From assembly GCA_001247695.2 (NCBI GenBank), contig LGRX02031190.1, positions 1-36,417 on the forward strand: a DNA stretch of 36,417 nucleotides, in the 5' to 3' direction. Below, in pieces: positions 18,194 through 28,835 of this stretch. The DNA is from Cymbomonas tetramitiformis. Lineage: Eukaryota; Chlorophyta; Pyramimonadophyceae; Pyramimonadales; Pyramimonadaceae. The notes beneath the pieces are model-generated. The model was not told the origin of the DNA and did no database searches. It saw only the letters and a list, made by a program, of their open reading frames with translations. A program made the translations under genes and the position numbers. The number at the start of each line of letters is the position of its first letter. Position 1 is the stretch's first letter.

Positions 18194-18242
18194 GCGGAAA
18201 ATTTGCGTGATAAACGAAAATGGATCCTCACTTACAACGTAA
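18194..18242 (-). other. Copia leader, LTR-proximal part
   Basis: Displaced from the gag gene by the LINE. With 4018-4037 it rebuilds a leader of about 69 nt between primer-binding site and gag ATG. CACTTAC/GTAAGTG next to the primer site (18228-18244) forms a 7-bp stem that could be an RNA packaging or dimer element. Confidence 0.7.
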
Positions 18243-18256
18243 GTGGGCCCATAACC
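18243..18256 (-). promoter_or_regulatory. Primer-binding site for a half initiator-Met tRNA
   Basis: GTGGGCCCATAACC on the plus strand contains GGGCCCATAACC, the anticodon stem-loop sequence of eukaryotic initiator tRNA-Met. The minus-strand element RNA would therefore pair with the tRNA interior, as in Drosophila copia, which is primed by a tRNA fragment and not by the tRNA 3' end. It abuts the 5' LTR end with no gap. Confidence 0.87.
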
Positions 18257-18666
18257 TTTTGGAATTCAGAGTCGGGTTATTTGCAACAAGCGAGCGTAAA
18301 CTTTCATTCTCAAAAGATATAGCAGTTCGCAGCTTGAAACGCCACGAACTTTAGCGCTCAATCATTACTGATTGGGCAGTCTAAGTGAAAGTTCACTAAA
18401 TAGAGTCTGAAGTGCCACTGTCGAGTTCATAACGACTGCAGTGACACGTCTGCGATGGGCTGACGAACTATTACACACCGTGTCTTGCCGATGGTCATCA
18501 TATGATCCAACGGCCACGATTAGTTCAGCAGATCTAGATCTAGATCTAAGGGTTTCATAGGGTTTCTTCAGGGTTCCTTCAGGGTTTGAGCATCCTGACT
18601 ACTGTGCAAGGCCTAGACAGTCATGCTTTACATCAAACTGATCAGCAGACACTGCAGATTCCAACA
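18257..18666 (-). repeat. 5' LTR of the copia-type element
   Basis: 410 bp, reading TGTTGGAAT to ATTCCAAAA on the minus strand. It differs from the 3' LTR at about six bases and two one-base indels, mostly at about 18413-18480 and 18610. It is followed on the plus strand by the AGCAC duplication at 18667 and then satellite. It holds three overlapping AGATCT sites and four AGGGTTT-like units. As the 5' LTR its promoter would point leftward, antisense to the nested LINE. Confidence 0.92.
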
Positions 18667-18671
18667 AGCAC
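18667..18671. repeat. Target-site duplication of copia element, right copy (AGCAC)
   Basis: Pairs with 1188-1192. The satellite resumes after it in register with the empty site at 20694. Confidence 0.9.
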
Positions 18672-21266
18672 TGCCTTGGCACTACACTGGCACTACACTA
18701 GCACTGCCAAGGCACTGCACTACACTAAAGCTGCCCTGGCACTGCATTGCTCTGGCACCGCCTTGGCACTGCACTGCCATGGCACTGCCCTGGCACCGCA
18801 CTGCCCTGGCACTGCCCCGGCACTGCCCTGCCTTGGCACTGCCCTGGCACTGCCCTGGCATTGTCTGGCATTGTCTGGCACTGCCTTGGCACTACACTGG
18901 CACTACACTGGCACTGCCCTGGCACTACACTAGCACTGCCCTGGTACTGCACAGGCATTGCCTTGGTACTACACCGGCACCGCAAGGGCATTGTCTGGCA
19001 CTGCACTGGCACTGCCTTGGCACTACACTGGCACTGCCCTGGCACTGCCCTTGCAGTGCCTTGGCACTACACTGGCACTGCACTGGCACTGCCCTTGGCA
19101 CTACACTGGCACTGCCCTGGTACTGCACAGGCACTGCCTTGGTACTACACTGGCACCGCACTGGCACTGCCCTTGCACTGCCCTAGCACTACACCGGCAC
19201 TGCCTTGGCACTGCCCTGGCACTGCACTAGCACTGCCTTGGCACTGCACTGGCACTGCCCTGGCACAACACTGCCCTGGCACTGCCCTGGCACTGCCCTG
19301 GCACTGCCCTTGCACTACATTGGCACTGCACTGGCACTACCCTGGCACTGCACAAGCACAACACTGCCCTGGCACTGCCCTGGCAATGCACTAGCACTGC
19401 CTTGGCACTGCCTTGGCACTGCACTGGCACTGCCCTTGCACTGCCCTGGCACTACACTGGCACTGCAATGGCACTGCCCAGGCACTGCCCTGGCACTGCA
19501 CTAGCACCGCCTTGGCACTACACTGGCGCTGCACTGGCACTGCACTGGCACTGCCCTGGCACTACACTGGTGTGCACTGGCACTGCACTGGCACTGCCCT
19601 GGCACTGCACTGCCATGGCACTGCCCTGGCACTGCACTGCCCTGGCACTGCCTGGAACTGCACTGCCTTGGCACTGCCCTGGCACTGCCCTGGCACTGCC
19701 CAGGCACAGTCTGGCACTGCACTGCCCTGGCACCGCACTGGCACAACCTTGGCACTACACTGGCACTGCCCTTGCACTGCCTTGGCACTACACTGGCACT
19801 GCACTGGCAACGCCCGGGCACTACACAGGCACTGTCCTGGTAATGCACAGGCACTGCCTTGGTACTACACTAGCACTGCACTGGCACTGCCCTGGCACTG
19901 CACTGCCATGGCACTGCCCTAGCACTGCACTGCCCTGGTACTGCACTGGCATTGCCTTGGCACTGCCCTGGCACTGCCCTGGCACTACACTGGCACCGCC
20001 CTGGCACTGCCTTAACACTGCCCTAGCACTGCCCTGGCACTACATTGGCACTGCCCTGCCCTGGCATTGCCCTGGCACTGCCTTGGCATTGCCTTGGCAC
20101 TGCCCTGCCCTGGCACTGCCTTGGCACTGCCCTTGCACCGCCCTGGCACTACACCGGCACTGCACTGGCACTGCGATGCCACTGCCCTGGCACTACACAG
20201 GCACTGCACTGGCACTGCCTTGGTACTACACAGGCACTGCACTGGCACTGCCTTGGTACTACACTGGCACTGCCCTGGCACTACTCTGGCACTGCCCTGG
20301 CATTGCCCTGGCAATGCCCTTGCTCTGCCCTGGCACTGCACTGGCACTGCCATGGCACTGCCCTTACATTGCCCTAGCACTGCCCTGGCATTGCACTGCC
20401 CTGGCACTGCCCTGGCACTGCCCTTGCACTGCACTTGCACCGACCCGGCACTGCACTGACACTGCCCTGGCACTACACTGGCGCGGCACTAGCACTGCCC
20501 TGGCACTGCATTAGCACTGCCTTGGCACTGGCGCGGCACTAGCACTGCCCTGGCACTGCGCTGCCCTTGCACTGCCCTGGCACTGCACTGCACGGGCGCT
20601 GCCCTGGCACTGCACTGGCACTGCCTTGGCACTACACTGGCACAACACTGGCACTGCCCTGGCATTGCCCTTGCACTGCCCTGACACTGCCTCAGCACTG
20701 CCTTGGCACTACACTGGCACTACACTAGCACTGCCCTAGCACTGCGCTACACTAACACTGCCCTGGCACTGCATTGCTCTGGCACTGCCTTGGCACTGCA
20801 CTGCCCTGGCACTGCCCTGGCACTGCACTGCCTTGGCACTGCCTTGGCACTACACTGGCAATGCCCTGGTACTGCACAGGCACTGCCTTGGTACTACACT
20901 GGCACCGCACTGGCACTGCCCTAGCACTACACCGGCACTGCCTTGGCACTGCCCTGGCACTGCACTAGCACTGCCTTGGCACTACACTGGCACTGCACTT
21001 GCACAACACTGCCCTGGCACTGCCCTGGCACTGCCCTTGCACTACATTGGCACTGCACTGGCACTACCCTGGCACTGCACAAGCACAACATTGCCCTGGC
21101 ACTGCCCTGGCAATGCACTAGCACTGCCTTGGCACTGCCTTGGCACTGCACTGGCACTGCCCTTGCACTGCCCTGGCACTACACTGGCACTGCAATGGCA
21201 CTGCCCAGGCACTGCCCTGGCACTGCACTAGCACCGCCTTGGCACTACACTGGCGCTGCACTGGCA
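18672..21266. repeat. 11-bp satellite array of tandem unit 1
   Basis: The same 11-bp monomers as the left block. A higher-order period of about 2.03 kb is visible: the sequence right of the copia insertion (18667 on) recurs from 20694 on, with internal length differences. The array is cut at 21266/21267, where it joins LINE sequence matching 13698 with a 2-base CA microhomology. No gene is supported. Confidence 0.93.
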
Positions 21267-23575
21267 CAGGGGACTTCTATGACAGCCTCACAAACCGACG
21301 ACTGAAGCAACAATACAGGAGCATGCCCAGTGAGGGGCCGTTGGACCCCCACACAATGCGAACCAACCTCCCGCGCCTCAACCCGGAACAACTACGGGCT
21401 AAAATGACGGAATGGGAGGCGAAACTAGTCCCCAGAGAAGAAATTCATAGGCAACTCTCCCTGCACCCGCTTACAAGAATTAACGAGACAGAAACCACCG
21501 GTCAAACGTGGGGGGAAGAGCAGGAGGTCCCACAAGACCTCCACGCAGACCTACAAACTAAGTGGATAGATGAGGTAGACCCCATGGCGGGAAAAATGGA
21601 GGCAGATAGCTTTGAGAAGGGCCAAACGATAGACAAGCCGAAAGAAATTGTGGCAATGAGGACCCTACTCATTGACCCAACGGACCCGCACTCCCAAGTG
21701 ACACAGTACAGAACCCAGTGGAGGCACCCAACAGGGGAAGACTCCTACTCGTGGAGTACAAGAGAAACCATAACTGACTTCTTGAAACTGGCAAAGCGAA
21801 GGGGCCAAAGTGCGACCACCTTCCCAACCCTGACAAGAAGGCTACGAGCCAGGGGCTCCCAAGTGACCCACCCCAGAGGTCTCAGGGAGATACTGGCCGG
21901 AAGGCCTCACCTGGGACAGGCCTGGCCCACACTGCATGCGGGGAACCTCACCCTGGACCCGACGGAAACCAACCCGGAGCAGGACATTGCGGACAACAGA
22001 GAACACCACTGCCAACTGCGGATGGAAGGGGACCTCGCCCACAGCTACCACAGGAACGGGAAGTACATAGGCACCCTCACAAAAGAGAAGCTTCTCAGGC
22101 TACATGAAAGGTACACCCAAGCAGTGGGTACCACGCACCACCAAACCCCGCACCAACGCACGCTACGCACTGAGATGTGGGAGGACCATAAAATACAAGT
22201 CTCCACATTTGAGGAAGAAGTAGGGCACCTACTCATTAGATACTCAAGCAAAGAAGAAAAGGAGGAAAGGAAAAAGAACCTACAAAACCACTGGACATTC
22301 CCCGCCCAGATGCAAAGGGCACTACAACAGGCATTCGGACTCAACACTGAACTATTCGCCTCACCCCTCAATGTCCACCACAACACCACGAATTACTACG
22401 CCAAGTATGACAGAGACAAGGTGTTCGGGGCCAGAGGCTCAGCCTGGACTGCAAACTGGATGAAACTGGGGGCCTACCAGTTCAACCCAGAATACACGCC
22501 ACAGGACCTCAAGAAGGCACTGGACTTTGCCATTGCAGCCACCACCACACAGGACCCAGTATTCGGGGTCGGAATATACCCGACGTATGAAAAAACCCCC
22601 TATAGGAAACTATACAACGCACATGCAGGGCACCTAGTGCACGAACTGCTTGAAATACCGCAAGGCAAATTCACATTCCTGCCCCCTTACCACTGGATGG
22701 GTGCCACACACCAGCAAGCGAAGCAGTGCAACTGGAACCTCAGGGTACTGATTGTTGCCAACAAAGCGGGGTGGCAGGCCCACTGCGGGGACCTAGACAT
22801 TGCTGCGGATTGCATAAGAAAGGCACTCACAACTTGCCCGCAGAGCAAGGTCCGCACGACCACAACCGCCAAACAGCCGGCAAGGGAGGCGAACCAGCAC
22901 GACAAGCACGAACCAAACCAAGAAGGATACACCCTCGGTACCGACTGCATTGTGGACACAAGACCATGGCAGAGATATGAACTCCCGGAGATTAAAACAA
23001 AGGACATGACGGATGCAATGGGAAGAATGTGCAACACAGGGCCGCACATAAGGAACGACCTCTGCCCCCAGTGCTTCAACGTACAGACAGAAATTGAAAC
23101 CTGGTGGGAGGACAGCCACCTCCATGTGGAAGACGGACCAGCCAAATGGGAACTCCTCCCCGGTGGCAGGGGAGGAAAATGGGACATACACCCCCCCACA
23201 GTGCAACAGGTGATAGAAGCGAACACCTCGCACACCAGACTCAGAAGACAGACTGACGCCCAAATGCTATGGGACAAAGTGGCGAGGTCAAAAATTGTCA
23301 GATACCCCGCCGACTTCTGGCCCGAGCACGAGCCGGGGGTCCAGGGGAGAAGATGGGAACTAACGAGAGACCGGACAGAGGACCCCAGGAACCTACCCCC
23401 GAGTGACACACCAGCCCAACTGACATACCCCCCCCTCAAAGGGCACACGAAGCGACCTCGTACCTATACACAGACGGCAGCAAGAGAGAAATTGAAACAG
23501 AGGAAGGAGGCAAAGAATGGGCCTCAGGAGCTGCGGTATGGGACCCCAGGTCCGGAGAAGGGGAGGCCCACATGA
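21267..23575 (+). pseudogene. LINE pol linker segment, copy 2 (5'-truncated)
   Basis: Same frame as 13698-16006. An open frame runs into it from satellite upstream, but those satellite codons are a chance fusion at the duplication joint and there is no LINE start. The copy lacks ORF1, protease, APE endonuclease and reverse transcriptase. Confidence 0.85.
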
Positions 23576-25641
23576 TTAGGTGGGAAGGTGAGGACCAAGA
23601 GGTGAACAGAATCGAGCTTCTTGCCATACAGAAAGCAGTTACACTCCCGCCGCCACCAAGCGGCGAAGGACTCACCATTTGCACGGACAGTGCCAACTCC
23701 ATTAGACAACTGGAGAACATGAGAACAAAACCCCACAGCATGGAACACCACCGGCAAAGAGACCTCCTATATGCCATACTGGTCAACATTGAAGCATTGG
23801 TAGCAGCGGGGCACACGGTCTCCTTACTGAAAGTCAAGGCACATACAGGAATTGCGGGAAACGAAAAAGCTGACGAAGCAGCCAAGCAAGCATGCACTAC
23901 AGGGACCCTCACGGAGGCATGGGATAATGATGAAACGATACAAGTCAAACCCATGGTACCAGATGAAGACTCGGGCAGCAGAGAACTACAAGGAAAGCTC
24001 GCCGTCCAGAAATATGTGACCACATTACTCCGTGAACAGCAAGCCCGAGGAAACAGCAGACTCACGGCAAAAACTACCGAGCTTCAAGGAGAACCCACAA
24101 CCTGGACCCACCAACTGAAAACGAAGCACATTTTCAGGTGGGAAGCACACCATGACCAAGCGCAGCAAAATGAAGAGGAGCAAGCAATGATGCGGGACTC
24201 GAAGCCCAACCGGCAGCAACAGGCCGACCAGACCAGAGATGAAGAAGACAGGCAAATAAAAGCCATGATGGAACAAAGGGAGGATGAAGAGATGCTCCTT
24301 ATAAGAGACATGCACGAGCAACAAGACCAAAAGGAGACAGAAGGCAGAACAGGCCCCACCCGGGGAAGCGACCCCACACCTGCAGAGACACCACCCCAAC
24401 CCCGTGAGGGGGAAGAAATATTTGAGGAACTCAACGAACTCGTGGAGAGACTCGAGGTGACCCAAAAACAGCACAATGATGAGGAAACCTTTGGGATGCT
24501 CAATGAACTCATTGAACAGCGGGAAGCACCTAAAGGGGGGCCGGCAAATGAAAGACAAGCTCACCATGACCGCGTCACGGAGGAGTCCAGAGTCCATGCG
24601 ATGATGCAGGACCCGATGCCCAGAACAAGATGGAAGCAACGAAAGCACGACCTGACACACAACAGAACGAAAAATAGGAACGCCCCCCCGGTTCAAGAGA
24701 ACAAGGCCACCGACAACTGGCTGAACGAAACAATGGGGCACCTCAAGGGAGACAAGCCACTACACAAAATAGCGAACGGCTTCTGGAAACGAGCCACCTT
24801 TGCGGCGCGGAAAACAATACTCAAATGCAGACTGAGAATACTGCCAGCACAAGACTACGAGACGGCGAAAAACTCAGCCGGAGGAAACGGAAAGTGCACC
24901 CTGGAAGGATGTCGGCACAAAGGGGTGGATTATGCAAAGGGCTTCCTCATGAGAGTGGGGCACGCCCTAGGTGGATGCGACAACCCACAAATGCGGGGAA
25001 TGTTCTCGGACAGGGCGGACGCCCACGCAGACGAACTTAAACACATACTTGACCACCATAGGAAAGGAGGATGCAAGGTCCTTGCCTACACCGGAAAAAA
25101 GAGGGACCCAGGTGTCAAGCCAAGAGTACTTCCAAACTACATACTTACCAGAGGGCAATGCAGACACGACGGAAAGAACAACCCAGGCAGAAAGGATGGA
25201 CCCGACACAATACCGAGCTTTGTAGACATAGTCATGATAGAGGGCCTGGAGGACCTAGAAGACGGATGGGAATGCACACAACAGGAAGCACCAGCAAGAG
25301 TCAAAAACCTACACCTCATTGAGGTGGCCCACACCGACGACGAGAAATGGGGACCCAAGCTCTTGGAAAAATACACGAAATATGGACCACTACTACAATT
25401 GCTACGTAGACATGGATTCCGTGCCAAACTCCATGTCTTCGCAGTGGGCAGGACAGGCACGGTATACAGGCACAACCGAGACATACTCGAGCAACTCGGG
25501 CTCGACAGAAAAGAAGCCATACAGGCACTGCAAAGGATACACGACCTGACGGTGAACTACGCACACAGCACCTACCAGCTATACAGAAGGCTCAGACAGG
25601 AGAAACAAGAGAAGGAAAAAGATGAGAACCACCCAGTGTAA
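23407..25641 (+). pseudogene. LINE RNase H and restriction-like endonuclease segment, copy 2
   Basis: Equivalent of 15838-18072, with the same motifs and the same C8 run at 23428-23435. It differs by very few residues (for example Arg to Lys in DQKETEG). The frame is intact, but without reverse transcriptase or a promoter it is a fragment carried by the tandem duplication. Confidence 0.85.
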
Positions 25642-25825
25642 ATTGTCCCATTAAGGCCGCCACTTGTGGCGGTCCGGCCCAGAGTAGGGCCGGGGAAATT
25701 AATTTACTCATACGCCCGACGGGCGTGGTTTTTTCTTTTTCTTTCTTTTCCTCTTACGCGCAGCGGAAAATTTGCGTGATAAACGAAAATGGATCCTCAC
25801 TTACAACGTAAGTGGGCCCATAACC

Positions 25826-26235
25826 TTTTGGAATTCAGAGTCGGGTTATTTGCAACAAGCGAGCGTAAACTTTCATTCTCAAAAGATATAGCAGTTCGCA
25901 GCTTGAAACGCCACGAACTTTAGCGCTCAATCATTACTGATTGGGCAGTCTAAGTGAAAGTTCACTAAATAGAGTCTGAAGTGCCACTGTCGAGTTCATA
26001 ACGACTGCAGTGACACGTCTGCGATGGGCTGACGAACTATTACACACCGTGTCTTGCCGATGGTCATCATATGATCCAACGGCCACGATTAGTTCAGCAG
26101 ATCTAGATCTAGATCTAAGGGTTTCATAGGGTTTCTTCAGGGTTCCTTCAGGGTTTGAGCATCCTGACTACTGTGCAAGGCCTAGACAGTCATGCTTTAC
26201 ATCAAACTGATCAGCAGACACTGCAGATTCCAACA
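25826..26235 (-). repeat. Copia LTR, duplicated with tandem unit 2
   Basis: Matches 18257-18666 at an offset of 7569 with no difference noticed. It has no partner LTR or gag gene in this unit, so it is a solo copy made by segmental duplication and not by LTR recombination. Confidence 0.92.
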
Positions 26236-28835
26236 AGCACTGCCTTGGCACTACACTGGCACTACACTAGCACTGCCAAGGCACTGCACTACACTAAAGC
26301 TGCCCTGGCACTGCATTGCTCTGGCACCGCCTTGGCACTGCACTGCCATGGCACTGCCCTGGCACCGCACTGCCCTGGCACTGCCCCGGCACTGCCCTGC
26401 CTTGGCACTGCCCTGGCACTGCCCTGGCATTGTCTGGCATTGTCTGGCACTGCCTTGGCACTACACTGGCACTACACTGGCACTGCCCTGGCACTACACT
26501 AGCACTGCCCTGGTACTGCACAGGCATTGCCTTGGTACTACACCGGCACCGCAAGGGCATTGTCTGGCACTGCACTGGCACTGCCTTGGCACTACACTGG
26601 CACTGCCCTGGCACTGCCCTTGCAGTGCCTTGGCACTACACTGGCACTGCACTGGCACTGCCCTTGGCACTACACTGGCACTGCCCTGGTACTGCACAGG
26701 CACTGCCTTGGTACTACACTGGCACCGCACTGGCACTGCCCTTGCACTGCCCTAGCACTACACCGGCACTGCCTTGGCACTGCCCTGGCACTGCACTAGC
26801 ACTGCCTTGGCACTGCACTGGCACTGCCCTGGCACAACACTGCCCTGGCACTGCCCTGGCACTGCCCTGGCACTGCCCTTGCACTACATTGGCACTGCAC
26901 TGGCACTACCCTGGCACTGCACAAGCACAACACTGCCCTGGCACTGCCCTGGCAATGCACTAGCACTGCCTTGGCACTGCCTTGGCACTGCACTGGCACT
27001 GCCCTTGCACTGCCCTGGCACTACACTGGCACTGCAATGGCACTGCCTAGGCACTGCCCTGGCACTGCACTAGCACCGCCTTGGCACTACACTGGCGCTG
27101 CACTGGCACTGCACTGGCACTGCCCTGGCACTACACTGGTGTGCACTGGCACTGCACTGGCACTGCCCTGGCACTGCACTGCCATGGCACTGCCCTGGCA
27201 CTGCACTGCCCTGGCACTGCCTGGAACTGCACTGCCTTGGCACTGCCCTGGCACTGCCCTGGCACTGCCCAGGCACAGTCTGGCACTGCACTGCCCTGGC
27301 ACCGCACTGGCACAACCTTGGCACTACACTGGCACTGCCCTTGCACTGCCTTGGCACTACACTGGCACTGCACTGGCAACGCCCGGGCACTACACAGGCA
27401 CTGTCCTGGTAATGCACAGGCACTGCCTTGGTACTACACTAGCACTGCACTGGCACTGCCCTGGCACTGCACTGCCATGGCACTGCCCTAGCACTGCACT
27501 GCCCTGGTACTGCACTGGCATTGCCTTGGCACTGCCCTGGCACTGCCCTGGCACTACACTGGCACCGCCCTGGCACTGCCTTAACACTGCCCTAGCACTG
27601 CCCTGGCACTACATTGGCACTGCCCTGCCCTGGCATTGCCCTGGCACTGCCTTGGCATTGCCTTGGCACTGCCCTGCCCTGGCACTGCCTTGGCACTGCC
27701 CTTGCACCGCCCTGGCACTACACCGGCACTGCACTGGCACTGCGATGCCACTGCCCTGGCACTACACAGGCACTGCACTGGCACTGCCTTGGTACTACAC
27801 AGGCACTGCACTGGCACTGCCTTGGTACTACACTGGCACTGCCCTGGCACTACTCTGGCACTGCCCTGGCATTGCCCTGGCAATGCCCTTGCTCTGCCCT
27901 GGCACTGCACTGGCACTGCCATGGCACTGCCCTTACATTGCCCTAGCACTGCCCTGGCATTGCACTGCCCTGGCACTGCCCTGGCACTGCCCTTGCACTG
28001 CACTTGCACCGACCCGGCACTGCACTGACACTGCCCTGGCACTACACTGGCGCGGCACTAGCACTGCCCTGGCACTGCATTAGCACTGCCTTGGCACTGG
28101 CGCGGCACTAGCACTGCCCTGGCACTGCGCTGCCCTTGCACTGCCCTGGCACTGCACTGCACGGGCGCTGCCCTGGCACTGCACTGGCACTGCCTTGGCA
28201 CTACACTGGCACAACACTGGCACTGCCCTGGCATTGCCCTTGCACTGCCCTGACACTGCCTCAGCACTGCCTTGGCACTACACTGGCACTACACTAGCAC
28301 TGCCCTAGCACTGCGCTACACTAACACTGCCCTGGCACTGCATTGCTCTGGCACTGCCTTGGCACTGCACTGCCCTGGCACTGCCCTGGCACTGCACTGC
28401 CTTGGCACTGCCTTGGCACTACACTGGCAATGCCCTGGTACTGCACAGGCACTGCCTTGGTACTACACTGGCACCGCACTGGCACTGCCCTAGCACTACA
28501 CCGGCACTGCCTTGGCACTGCCCTGGCACTGCACTAGCACTGCCTTGGCACTACACTGGCACTGCACTTGCACAACACTGCCCTGGCACTGCCCTGGCAC
28601 TGCCCTTGCACTACATTGGCACTGCACTGGCACTACCCTGGCACTGCACAAGCACAACATTGCCCTGGCACTGCCCTGGCAATGCACTAGCACTGCCTTG
28701 GCACTGCCTTGGCACTGCACTGGCACTGCCCTTGCACTGCCCTGGCACTACACTGGCACTGCAATGGCACTGCCCAGGCACTGCCCTGGCACTGCACTAG
28801 CACCGCCTTGGCACTACACTGGCGCTGCACTGGCA
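26236..28835. repeat. 11-bp satellite array of tandem unit 2
   Basis: Near-identical to 18667-21266, for example CCTAGG in place of CCCAGG near 27047, a variant shared with the left block. It contains the same empty copia site at 28263-28267. It ends at the satellite/LINE joint at 28835/28836. No gene is supported. Confidence 0.93.

Larger units (their letters stand above)
1193..18666 (-). mobile_element. Non-autonomous Ty1/copia-type LTR retrotransposon (with nested LINE)
   Basis: Two LTRs of 408 and 410 bp in the same orientation bound the element, which is read on the minus strand. Order in its own sense: 5' LTR (18666-18257), primer-binding site, leader, gag-protease gene, G-rich hairpin repeats, polypurine tract, 3' LTR (1600-1193). 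Without the LINE at 4038-18181 and one copy of its target duplication it is about 3.3 kb. No integrase, reverse transcriptase or RNase H of its own is visible, so mobility would depend on enzymes in trans. The two LTRs differ by about half a dozen substitutions and two one-base indels, so the insertion is not brand new. Boundaries are set by AGCAC on both sides and by the empty site at 20694. Confidence 0.9.
13698..21266. repeat. 7569-bp tandem unit, copy 1
   Basis: Contains the LINE 3' part, right LINE target duplication, copia leader, primer-binding site, LTR and satellite. The start is defined by the breakpoint seen in copies 2 and 3. All internal landmarks recur exactly 7569 bases later. 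Confidence 0.93.
21267..28835. repeat. 7569-bp tandem unit, copy 2
   Basis: Near-identical to copy 1 with only a handful of substitutions in the LINE part (for example CCA to CTA, Pro to Leu, at about 22793). It includes LINE tail to 25750, target duplication 25751-25762, primer-binding site 25812-25825, LTR 25826-26235 and satellite 26236-28835. Confidence 0.95.

Noticed and set aside
18243..18256. Part of a tRNA gene
   Set aside because: Only the anticodon arm sequence is present. The position next to the LTR fits a primer-binding site.
21140..21266. Satellite codons fused in frame to the LINE linker in copies 2 and 3
   Set aside because: They sit at a duplication breakpoint and the fusion is accidental.
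21267..25762. LINE copy 2 as an independent 5'-truncated retrotransposition
   Set aside because: It shares the same right target duplication, copia leader and LTR as copy 1 at an exact 7569-base offset, and the same 5' joint as copy 3.
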